Positions 1 through 6,226 of a DNA stretch of 9,206 nucleotides are shown here, piece by piece; positions within the stretch are counted from its first letter, which is position 1, and each line of letters opens with the position of its first letter. The DNA is taken from positions 2,126 to 11,331 of the forward strand of contig QBMP01000129.1 in assembly GCA_003242115.1 (NCBI GenBank), written 5' to 3'. The notes under the pieces were generated by a model, which worked only from the letters and a program-made list of their open reading frames with translations, had not been told where the DNA came from and ran no database searches. The stretch is from Phormidesmis priestleyi. GTDB taxonomy: Bacteria; Cyanobacteriota; Cyanobacteriia; Phormidesmidales; Phormidesmidaceae. A program made the translations under genes and the position numbers.

Positions 1-1626
1 CACTTGGAAGTCCCCGTACTGGTTGGGGATGATCGGATACTTGTTAAGCAAGCTGCCAGACTTAGCAGCGCTGTCTGATTCGACAAACGCAATCACCTGA
101 TTGAGCCAGTCCAGCGTCTCAGCTTCAGACTTTTCAATCCTTTGAGCGAGCTGTGATAGACACACCTCATTGGCAATGTCCTGCACGAGATCGGTGAGGG
201 TATATCGTAGCTTGATGCTAAAGTCCTTTTCCCAGTCCGTATCGATAGTGTTGTACCAGCCGAGCACATGGTTCTCAGTCGGTAAGCAGTCCTGATGGAA
301 GGCAATCGCTAGCCGCCATAGGTTCACAACTTGCGTAGAGGCATTGTGAGAGGGTATGCGGGCTTGCGCTAGCGGAATTCTTTTGTACTGACAAGTGTCA
401 ACTATTGGCGTTTCTAAGACCTTTTGGCGAAGCGATCGCTGAATATGCGCCTTATACCACTGCCGATCAACGCGCTCTGGCACGGCAGATTTCGCGAGTA
501 GATAGGCATCTTTCCAATGCGCACTCGCATAGTCTAATAGGCCATAGTAGAGTTCCAAACAATCCTCAAAGAGCGCTTTGTTAAACTTACGCTTCTCATC
601 ATCGCGATCGTCTAGCAAGACGGTATCTCGGGGTTCACTCGGGTTGAAAAGCGGACTGTTGAAAACTACTGGGAAGCAAAACTGTTCTGAACCTACCAGG
701 GGAAAGTCACAAAATAGTCTAGGTATCTTAGGATGGAATGCCTCGATAGAAAGCTGCTCTGCCTGCGCTTGTAGCGGTACTGCAAGCGTCATAGTTTGCT
801 TGAGATTGGCGAGCGATGCAATTTTGACTAAGCTTACCTCTGTGCCTGCCTCGATTTGAATCGTTGATACTTTGATGTTTGAGCTGGCATCTTGTTCTAA
901 AACTACCGAGTATTTGACCTTAGATCCTTTGATCTCGTCAATCACAGCGACTGACTTAATTTTAGGAATGAAGATGAGCGTATAGCTCAAAGCGTTATAC
1001 AGATCGTCAATGCCGACTTCAGCAATGCTGAGCCCTTTCTGACTGAGGTCATACTTAAATGAGGTGTCAAAGTGCTTACAGGGTTCATAGTCTATTAGAC
1101 CGAGGCATTCCGCCTCGTTATCTAGCGCCTCGAATACCTTGTAGGATTCATCAACCTTTGCGATCATCTCATCAGGCGTGGCGGCATCTCGATCTAGCTT
1201 GAGGCTAAAGCGCTTGTAGATAGAGGGTTCTGTATCTCGATCTTCAAGTACGCCTGTAACGTCTACCTTTTTAGACAGTAGATGAGTTGTCATGAAGCCC
1301 GTTCCGAACTTACCCGTTGTCTCTAGGGCTTCACCAAGCTCTGAAGCGCGATCTTTTGTAGACACCTGCTCAATCAGATAGGTCACGTTGTCCATTAAAA
1401 ACGGGTTTCCATTATGCTGGAACTCAACTGAGTCGGCTTTGAGAATAATCTGAACTTCAACCGAATGCTCAGCGACATCTTTTGCGTTTTGCAATAGCTC
1501 CCAGATCCATCGCCGCTCAGACGTTTTGTTTTCGTAGAGCTTTTCGATACCGTCAAGGAGTTTCGTCGCAATTAGCTTTTTATGAGCTTTAAGAGAGGAT
1601 TCGTAGGCTTTACGGCTGTAACTCAT
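1..1626 (-). CDS. Sacsin/NO VEIN-type GHKL (Hsp90-like) ATPase, N-terminal part, truncated by window edge
   Basis: An uninterrupted minus-strand frame runs from ATG at 1624-1626 to base 1, giving 542 residues with no stop, so the C-terminus is missing. The N-terminus is a Bergerat-fold ATPase domain. The N-box is at residues 40-50 (WIWELLQNAKD; E43, N47 and D50 are the expected catalytic and Mg-binding positions). A G1-like HNG motif lies at 71-73, where sacsin-like proteins have HNG instead of DxG. The G2/lid motif is at 104-111 (TGKFGTGF). A transducer-like stretch around 318-334 (FPVVFNSPLFNPSEPRD) fits the family. Residues 340-542 are mostly helical with no domain I recognise. Relatives are typically large (often above 1000 residues) and soluble, and some sit in prokaryotic defence loci; the defence role here is inference. 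No clear Shine-Dalgarno precedes the ATG. It is transcribed away from the hydrolase gene at 1817. Confidence 0.88.
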   Translation of the reverse strand, partial: MSYSRKAYESSLKAHKKLIATKLLDGIEKLYENKTSERRWIWELLQNAKDVAEHSVEVQIILKADSVEFQHNGNPFLMDNVTYLIEQVSTKDRASELGEALETTGKFGTGFMTTHLLSKKVDVTGVLEDRDTEPSIYKRFSLKLDRDAATPDEMIAKVDESYKVFEALDNEAECLGLIDYEPCKHFDTSFKYDLSQKGLSIAEVGIDDLYNALSYTLIFIPKIKSVAVIDEIKGSKVKYSVVLEQDASSNIKVSTIQIEAGTEVSLVKIASLANLKQTMTLAVPLQAQAEQLSIEAFHPKIPRLFCDFPLVGSEQFCFPVVFNSPLFNPSEPRDTVLLDDRDDEKRKFNKALFEDCLELYYGLLDYASAHWKDAYLLAKSAVPERVDRQWYKAHIQRSLRQKVLETPIVDTCQYKRIPLAQARIPSHNASTQVVNLWRLAIAFHQDCLPTENHVLGWYNTIDTDWEKDFSIKLRYTLTDLVQDIANEVCLSQLAQRIEKSEAETLDWLNQVIAFVESDSAAKSGSLLNKYPIIPNQYGDFQV

Positions 1627-1754
1627 AGGTAGACTACTAGACGAGCAATAGGTAGCCCCAGTCTTCCCTAAAGCACTAACTGCCTATTCGTTAGGACGTA
1701 GAGAAAAACTGAATAATAAAACAGTCCATCCGGTTAAATAGCAGTCCGATCCCC

Positions 1755-1775
1755 TTGATCGCTTTGATCTTGATC
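1755..1775. repeat. Three closely spaced TTGATC hexamers
   Basis: TTGATC occurs at 1755-1760, 1764-1769 and 1770-1775 in the 190-bp divergent gap between the GHKL ATPase and the hydrolase gene. The position would suit a regulator-binding cluster or an upstream promoter part, but the word is short and I could not pair it with a good -10 box. It may be simple low-complexity sequence. Confidence 0.25.
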
Positions 1776-1816
1776 TCTCTGATACCCTAGATGGGTCGCC
1801 GTTAGAGAGAATCGCT

Positions 1817-2533
1817 GTGATAGTCACCGAACCGCTTGTATACGAAGGAGCCGAGGGTACCTTTGAAGGCACTGTTAGCTGGGATACTGCGCAAACTGTG
1901 CCGCAACCTGGGGTGATGATCGCCCCAACGTTTAACGGGCAGTCTGACTTTGAAACGCAAAAGGCCGAATTACTGGCCGCGCTAGGCTATGTCGGTTTTG
2001 CCATCGATATCTACGGGCAGGGGAAACGGGCAACTACACCAGAAGAAGCTAGCACCCTGATGGCTGTACTCAATAATGATCGCGCTCTACTGCTGAAGCA
2101 TATGCAGCTAGCGACAAAGACCATTCGCCAGCTGCCCCAAGTGGATGAAAACAACGTAGCGGCCATTGGCTTTTGCTTTGGCGGTAAGTGTGTGCTGGAC
2201 TTAGCTCGATCTGGAGCAGATATTCGCGCCGTGGTTAGCTTTCATGGCATTTACGATCCGCCGCCGTCGGTCGGTGCCGAGGCGATTGGAGCGGCGGTGC
2301 TGGTACTGCATGGCTGGGAAGATCCGCTATCCCCGCGCGAGCAGACAGTGGCCTTAGCCGATGAATTAACGCGGCACAAAGCAGACTGGCAAATTCATAT
2401 GTTTGGCCATACCGCTCATGCCTTTACCAATCCTCAGGCTCAAGCGAAAGAAGCGGGTATGTTTTTTAATCCATTAAGCGCTGAGCGGGGGTGGGGGATG
2501 ATGCGGGATTTCTTGAGATCCCAGTTTGCTTAA
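1817..2533 (+). CDS. Dienelactone hydrolase family protein (alpha/beta hydrolase)
   Basis: This 238-residue protein has the usual dienelactone hydrolase (DLH) length. The nucleophile elbow GFCFGG is at 118-123, with Cys120 as the nucleophile; Asp169 (HGWEDP) and His201 (HTAHAF) complete the triad, spaced almost as in Pseudomonas ClcD (Cys123, Asp171, His202). DLH itself opens dienelactones in chlorocatechol breakdown, but most bacterial relatives have unknown ester or lactone substrates. No other aromatic-degradation gene is visible here, so the substrate is unassigned. The strand that carries the activating Glu in ClcD reads IAPTFNG here (35-41), so that Glu is not conserved. There is no signal peptide, so it is presumably cytoplasmic. 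The GTG start follows a purine-rich AGAGAGA at 1804-1810; the frame stays open a little upstream but has no better start with a ribosome site. It is divergent from the GHKL ATPase. Confidence 0.9.
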   Translation: MIVTEPLVYEGAEGTFEGTVSWDTAQTVPQPGVMIAPTFNGQSDFETQKAELLAALGYVGFAIDIYGQGKRATTPEEASTLMAVLNNDRALLLKHMQLATKTIRQLPQVDENNVAAIGFCFGGKCVLDLARSGADIRAVVSFHGIYDPPPSVGAEAIGAAVLVLHGWEDPLSPREQTVALADELTRHKADWQIHMFGHTAHAFTNPQAQAKEAGMFFNPLSAERGWGMMRDFLRSQFA

Positions 2534-2752
2534 AGAAAGCCATGTAGGGGCGCGGGGAAAAACAGGAAAAAGCCTGATAATCAGTGCGATCGCCTCAGCA
2601 TCAAGATGGGCTGCTGAACCACGCTCGGTCTGGGACTGACCTACTGGTGACGTATACGTACTTTTAGTCGCGAGAAAGCCGTCTTTAGGAGAATGAGGAT
2701 CGTCTCCTATCTCTTTAGTCATTAATCGTTTGGGAGAATTGATTGTTAAATC

Positions 2753-2800
2753 TCTTAGGTAACAAAATCGCATATACTTTCTGATAATTGTTACCTAAGA
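2753..2800. repeat. Inverted repeat pair 1: 13-bp arms TCTTAGGTAACAA
   Basis: TCTTAGGTAACAA at 2753-2765 is matched perfectly by TTGTTACCTAAGA at 2788-2800, with a 22-nt loop that is AT-rich. It forms a REPIN-like hairpin unit and shares its core word with the second pair 79 bp further on. It lies downstream of the DLH gene with no T-tract directly after the stem, so it is not a typical terminator. Confidence 0.8.
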
Positions 2801-2878
2801 TAATCGGCATGGCGCGATAGCGGCTCCCTAAGAGAAATGCTGATCTTTGCTGCTAACGGGTTTTACCCTTTTTAGAAT

Positions 2879-2930
2879 ATCTTAGGTAACGTAAGAATAT
2901 GGGAAAACACTGCCCTTTGTTACCTAAGAT
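2879..2930. repeat. Inverted repeat pair 2: 12-bp arms ATCTTAGGTAAC
   Basis: ATCTTAGGTAAC at 2879-2890 is matched perfectly by GTTACCTAAGAT at 2919-2930, with a 28-nt loop unrelated to the loop of pair 1. The four copies of TCTTAGGTAAC in 178 bp alternate in orientation, so the outermost copies could also be read as ends of one 178-bp element. Nine bases separate the right arm from a small ORF start at 2940. Confidence 0.8.
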
Positions 2931-2939
2931 TCGCGGCTG

Positions 2940-3150
2940 ATGTCCCATCCCCCCGGCTTAACACTTTCGGCAGCAAAGCGGTTGATCAGTCGCTGGTCAC
3001 TGCCTTATCAGCACCGATTGCTGGCATGGTTGCAAGCGGCAGTAGAAGCTCACAGCCAAATCTATTCATTTCTTCACCCTCGATAGCCAGCAATGGCAAA
3101 TCCAGAAAGCCCTGCTGGCTGCTCTGACGCCGCTCCTACAGCGCCTGTGA
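2940..3150 (+). pseudogene. Possible frameshifted small ORF (hypothetical remnant)
   Basis: ATG at 2940 opens a 48-codon frame ending in TAG at 3084-3086. It encodes a basic, helix-like peptide rich in Trp, Leu and Arg (it includes LISRWSLPYQHRLLAWLQAA). In a different frame, reading from about 3060, the text continues as FFTLDSQQWQIQKALLAALT-like sequence to a TGA at 3148-3150. The similar helical character on both sides suggests one protein of about 70 residues broken by a frameshift near 3060-3070. I recognise no family, there is no ribosome site before the ATG, and chance is a fair alternative. The call rests only on composition. Confidence 0.2.
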
Positions 3151-3519
3151 GTCTTCTCCCGCCCATGGGGACAGAAGGCACCAAGTTCCAAGTGGCCGGA
3201 TATTCAGAGTGTGATCGTGTTTACGATTGTGCGATCGCGGATAAGAATGCCGCTCGAAGGAGCTACTGCTATTTCAAATAGCTCCTAGTCTGCTCTTATC
3301 ATGCTGAGGATGTTGAGGACGGACAAGAGGCGAAGGGCAGAAGCAAGCCTCCACCCTGCACCCAGGATGCCGGTACCCTCTCTCTAGGATTGGGAAGGGT
3401 ATCAAGGTTTTCAGAAGTATCAGCCACATCGCGTTTGACTGGGTCGGCTCCTATATTCTATGTCGGGCTATCTTGAAGCGCCTCTAGATCGTCTATTAAC
3501 ACTTGTTGGCCTTGTTTCC

Positions 3520-5007
3520 TCAATAGCCCGCCGGACGCCGAAAAGCACAGATCGCATCGTCCACCTTCTGAGCCACATTCAAAAGTTCCATCTCTCGCCA
3601 GCGCTTGCCTACAATCTGCAATCCGATAGGTAAGCCGTTTTGAGTTTGTCCCATTGGGATAACTACAGCAGGATGCCCACTAAGATTGAACGGCATTATG
3701 TAAGCGCCATTCGCGATTGCATGAGGGTAGGAAACCCCATCAATATCAATCGCGCTCCAAGCAGGGCGATGGGTAAAAGCAGGTGTGGCCGCGACTGGCG
3801 TCAGCCAAGCATCCCAAGGCGCTAATGCCTGATCTAATCGAGCCATGAAGGTATCACGCTCGTCTAAAGCTTGAACGTAGTCTTTTAAGGACGGTGAAAG
3901 GATCTTTTTTAGAACTTGGGCGGGATTACCTAGCTTACGTAGAGCGGCTTCACCTTGCGTGGATTCCCTCCAAATGAAGGTAAGAGTCTTTCGCACGGCA
4001 CTCCAAGTCGTTGGCTGCGCGTAGCGATAGTTGCAAGCAGCTAGCCGGTAATAAAGCTGTTGCGCCGCCGTCCAATCAATGCCAGATGGCGACCAGTTCT
4101 CGACTGTTGCCCCGCGTTCAGCTAGCTGATTGATTGCTGCGTGAAGAATGCTTTGAATATCTGCGGCTACTGGGACTCTAAAATTATCTGACCAAGCCAG
4201 TCGCAGGGCTTCTATAGGTTTATCATCAGGCGCATCCAATGGAACGGGCGGCAGCTCTGGTCTACGGAGATCGCTTCCTGCAATGAGAGAAAAGCAAAGT
4301 CTTAAGTCCTCTATAGACCGCGCTAAAGGCCCAGGTACCAGCATTTGTCGAATACAGGTTGGGCGATTTGGAACTTCCAAGATATGCCCAGCTAACGAGA
4401 CTCGCCCGTCCGTCGGCTTGAGACCATAGATCCCGCAGCAGTGAGCCGGTTGCCGAATCGAGCCAGCGACATCGCTGCCGACATCGCTGCCGACATCAAG
4501 CGCCGAAAATCCAGCTGCGATTGCTACAGCGCTCCCACCAGAGCTTCCGCCTGATGGATAGTCTAAATTCCAAGGATTGTTGACCCGTGGGAACAGATCG
4601 TTTTTACCTTGATAGGTGCCGTTGACATCGGATGGATTCGTCTTGCCCAGCAAGATAGCGCCTGCTGAGAGCAATCGACTGACGACAGTAGCATTTTGAG
4701 AGGGTACGTAATCTTGGAGTGGTTTATAGCCTGCTGTTGTGCGTAAGCCTTGAGTTTCATAGAAATCTTTAATGGTGATAGGAACGCCATGCAGTGCGCC
4801 CCAAAGCTCGCCTTTATTGAGGGCTTCATCTGCCTGTTTCGCCCGACTGCGAGCACCGTCTATATTCAGCGTACAGATAGCATTCAGAACCGAGTTATGT
4901 TTAGCGATCTGTGATAGATACGCTTCTACGACTTCTGTCGCAGAAACTGTGCGATCTCGAATCATCTGAGCTAGCTGATAGGCTGAGGTGAATGTTAGGT
5001 CAGACAT
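3520..5007 (-). CDS. Amidase-signature family hydrolase with a 4-residue insertion in the active-site segment
   Basis: This 495-residue protein has normal amidase-signature length. The Ser-cisSer-Lys triad is visible: Lys80 (ITIKDF), cis-Ser155 in PSGGSSGGS (151-159) and nucleophile Ser183 in VAGSIRQPA (180-188), followed by GIYGLKPTDGR (192-202). The family hydrolyses C-N amide bonds; the substrate cannot be told. It looks like a stand-alone amidase rather than GatA, since no gatB or gatC is nearby. In classic members the two serines are 24 residues apart (FAAH S217/S241); here they are 28 apart because VGSD is duplicated at 172-179, encoded by an exact 12-bp tandem repeat. Activity may be altered. 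There is no signal peptide. It is divergent from the TetR gene at 5077, sharing a palindromic operator, so it is very probably that regulator's target. ATG 5005-5007 lies about 22 nt from the predicted transcription start and has no strong ribosome site. Confidence 0.93.
   Translation of the reverse strand: MSDLTFTSAYQLAQMIRDRTVSATEVVEAYLSQIAKHNSVLNAICTLNIDGARSRAKQADEALNKGELWGALHGVPITIKDFYETQGLRTTAGYKPLQDYVPSQNATVVSRLLSAGAILLGKTNPSDVNGTYQGKNDLFPRVNNPWNLDYPSGGSSGGSAVAIAAGFSALDVGSDVGSDVAGSIRQPAHCCGIYGLKPTDGRVSLAGHILEVPNRPTCIRQMLVPGPLARSIEDLRLCFSLIAGSDLRRPELPPVPLDAPDDKPIEALRLAWSDNFRVPVAADIQSILHAAINQLAERGATVENWSPSGIDWTAAQQLYYRLAACNYRYAQPTTWSAVRKTLTFIWRESTQGEAALRKLGNPAQVLKKILSPSLKDYVQALDERDTFMARLDQALAPWDAWLTPVAATPAFTHRPAWSAIDIDGVSYPHAIANGAYIMPFNLSGHPAVVIPMGQTQNGLPIGLQIVGKRWREMELLNVAQKVDDAICAFRRPAGY
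4467..4497. repeat. 12-bp in-frame tandem duplication inside the amidase gene
   Basis: CGACATCGCTGC is repeated exactly at 4467-4478 and 4479-4490, and a partial third unit (CGACATC) follows to 4497. On the coding strand each unit reads Asp-Val-Gly-Ser, producing DVGSDVGSDVAGS. Removing one unit would restore the usual 24-residue spacing between cis-Ser and nucleophilic Ser, which points to replication slippage as the origin. Confidence 0.9.
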
Positions 5008-5023
5008 AAGCGCCCGCTGTTAG

Positions 5024-5053
5024 TTGATAATAGTGATTGTATTCGCTTTTAGT
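5024..5053 (+). promoter_or_regulatory. Possible promoter of the TetR gene
   Basis: TTGATA at 5024-5029 matches five of six bases of a -35 box. TTTAGT at 5048-5053 matches four of six of a -10 box, with an 18-bp spacer. The -10 lies in the left operator arm, so bound TetR would block it, which fits autoregulation. The -10 match is modest. Confidence 0.4.
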
Positions 5054-5065
5054 TAATGATGTTAA
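5036..5065 (-). promoter_or_regulatory. Sigma70-type promoter of the amidase gene
   Basis: On the minus strand, TTAACA (plus coordinates 5060-5065) is one mismatch from TTGACA, and TACAAT (5036-5041) is one mismatch from TATAAT, with an 18-bp spacer. Transcription would start near 5029, about 22 nt before the ATG. The TetR-type palindrome covers the -35 and half of the spacer. Confidence 0.65.
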
Positions 5066-5070
5066 CTAAA
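5048..5070. promoter_or_regulatory. Palindromic TetR-family operator
   Basis: TTTAGTTAA (5048-5056) and TTAACTAAA (5062-5070) are perfect inverted 9-bp arms around a 5-bp spacer, TGATG. Such a short-spaced palindrome between divergent genes, six bases before the regulator's start codon, is the usual place for a TetR-family operator. It overlaps the amidase -35 and the candidate -10 of the regulator, so one bound dimer could repress both genes. Confidence 0.75.
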
Positions 5071-5076
5071 TAGACT

Positions 5077-5670
5077 ATGGGCCGACCGAGAAAAGAAGAT
5101 TCTTTGACGCAGCAAGACGTGACCAACGCGGCGATCTCTTGCCTAGACGAAAGCGGTGAAGCCGCGTTAGGCGTAAACCAAGTCGCACGAGCCTTGGGAA
5201 TCAAACCGCCTGCTATCTACAAGCACGTCAATGGCAACGCGGGCCTCCGGCAAGCTGCCGCTATTACGATTTGGCGCGACTATCTATCGCATTGCCAGAG
5301 CGCAGTCGCTAGTATTACAGACCCTAATGCCCTATTTCATGCCGGTGCGCAGGCTGCTCGAAGCTATGCAAAAAGCTATCCTGCCCGCTACACAGTGATG
5401 ATGCAATACCAAATGCGACCGAGTGACTCAGAAGAAGCCGAAATCATTCAACAGTCGCTTCGCTTTTTTCAGCAGTCGTTACAGCTCCATCAGTTGAGTG
5501 ACGATGCGCTGATTGATTGTATGCGTATGGTCAATGCGGCTATCTACGGCTTCATCAATAGGGAGCAGTTAGACTTGATGACGCTTGCTCGTTCTTCTGA
5601 CACCAGCTATGGCGTCATGCTCGATGCTCTACTGGTCGCGGTCGCTCATATTAGAGACAGCAGTTCTTAG
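5077..5670 (+). CDS. TetR/AcrR family transcriptional regulator
   Basis: This 197-residue protein has the usual TetR length. It opens with GRPRK and an N-terminal DNA-binding domain at about 8-55, whose helix-turn-helix reads GVNQVARALGIKPPAIYKHV (33-52). The C-terminal half (about 80-195) is helical and resembles the 'WHG'-type TetR ligand-binding domain: YPARYTVMMQYQ, then RMVNAAIYGFINRE, then a closing helix. It most likely represses the divergent amidase and itself through the palindrome just upstream, with release by an unknown small ligand, possibly the amidase substrate or product (inference). The ATG sits six bases after the operator with no ribosome site, so translation may be from a very short leader. 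Nothing downstream suggests an operon. Confidence 0.93.
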   Translation: MGRPRKEDSLTQQDVTNAAISCLDESGEAALGVNQVARALGIKPPAIYKHVNGNAGLRQAAAITIWRDYLSHCQSAVASITDPNALFHAGAQAARSYAKSYPARYTVMMQYQMRPSDSEEAEIIQQSLRFFQQSLQLHQLSDDALIDCMRMVNAAIYGFINREQLDLMTLARSSDTSYGVMLDALLVAVAHIRDSSS

Positions 5671-6226
5671 AAAAAGTACGCGAATAGTTTGTTGGTGGAG
5701 AAAAGGATGCTTCATCAGTCTGCTTGCTAGTACCTCGGTCGCCGCTACATTCAGCTCATAGGCTACGTCAACGTGATCGCGCCCAGTACCCTACAGCTAT
5801 AAGCGCATGATAGTGACACTGAATAAGTAGATTCCTAAGCTACCCCTGTTAAGGTGACCGTTTGTACTAATGATTTAGGGAAATGACCAACGAAAGAATT
5901 AGGCTTTACAGCTTCGGCTCTTGCCATTTTCCTAAAAAGAAAAACAGACAGCAGGTATGAATTTCTGATTTCAGAAGACCGATCGCTGAAACGTCCGCAA
6001 ATCAACGGTAGCTTATTTTTTCACCTTAACAGGGGTAGTGTAAAAACCGATCACATCGCGCTAGAACCACTGGTATATAAGGACTTTATATTTTCACAGA
6101 AATACGTCATTTAGCTAAATTTGACTTAACTCAATGCGATAGAATGCAGCTTTCAGACTACTGTGGGGAAAATTACACAGATCTCAGCTAGGGGCGTTTT
6201 TAACATAGTTTCTGAGGCGAGGCAGG
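5671..6226. other. Gene-free 556-bp convergent region containing a MITE-like element
   Basis: This region lies between the convergent stops of the TetR gene and the serine hydrolase. It contains the 199-bp inverted-repeat element at 5840-6038. The flanks, 5671-5839 and 6039-6226, show no gene, RNA or strong terminator that I can support. A short AT-rich inverted repeat (ATATAA/TTATAT near 6075-6091) is present but weak. Confidence 0.6.
5840..6038. mobile_element. MITE-like element with perfect 18-bp terminal inverted repeats (IS630/Tc1-mariner type suspected)
   Basis: CTACCCCTGTTAAGGTGA at 5840-5857 is matched perfectly in inverse by 6021-6038, bounding 199 bp with no transposase. Both ends contain TA (CTA...TAG), so the true ends may be CCCCTGTTAAGG with a duplicated TA target, the mark of IS630/Tc1-mariner elements. 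A further AAGCTACC word spans the left end (5837-5844) and is inverted inside the right end (6007-6014). A 14-bp palindrome lies at 5963-5976. Inside is only a 29-codon minus-strand frame beginning MARAEAVKPN that runs out through the left repeat; it is probably not a gene. The family assignment is inference from the ends. Confidence 0.65.

Larger units (their letters stand above)
2534..3519. other. Gene-poor 986-bp intergenic region with inverted repeats and possible gene remnant
   Basis: No convincing intact gene lies between the DLH stop and the amidase stop, which converge here. The left half holds two inverted-repeat pairs (2753-2800 and 2879-2930). The middle holds a small ORF that looks frameshifted (2940-3150). 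HIP1 octamers lie at 2586 and 3231. The rest, about 3282-3519, shows no motif I recognise. I found no strong rho-independent terminator for either converging gene; the short GGGT-TTT-ACCC stem followed by five T at 2858-2873 is too weak to call. Confidence 0.6.

Noticed and set aside
93..859. ORFs at 93-305 (minus) and 578-859 (plus)
   Set aside because: Both overlap the long GHKL ATPase frame, which carries clear motifs; their Ser- and Arg-rich translations are shadow-like.
2474..2773. Minus-strand 99-codon ORF
   Set aside because: Antisense to the DLH 3' end and crosses a hairpin repeat; composition is not protein-like (HHPPPP run).
2858..2873. Possible rho-independent terminator (GGGT-TTT-ACCC then T-run)
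   Set aside because: The stem is only four base pairs and lies over 300 bp past the DLH stop.
2753..2930. CRISPR array
   Set aside because: The repeats are 11-13 bp, alternate in orientation and have unequal spacing, unlike direct CRISPR repeats; no cas gene is present.
3093..3281. Plus-strand 62-codon ORF (MANPESPAG...)
   Set aside because: Low-complexity start, no ribosome site, no recognisable motif, and it overlaps a better-looking alternative frame; likely chance.
3372..3402. Imperfect inverted repeat GGTACCCT / AGGGTATC near the amidase 3' side
   Set aside because: One mismatch in eight, a long loop and no T-tract; not a credible terminator.
5629..5790. Minus-strand open frame (VDVAYELNVAATEVLASRLM...) antisense to the TetR 3' end
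   Set aside because: It looks protein-like over about 30 residues but has no start codon with a ribosome site, is blocked upstream by stops, and half of it lies under the TetR gene; chance or an ancient remnant cannot be separated.
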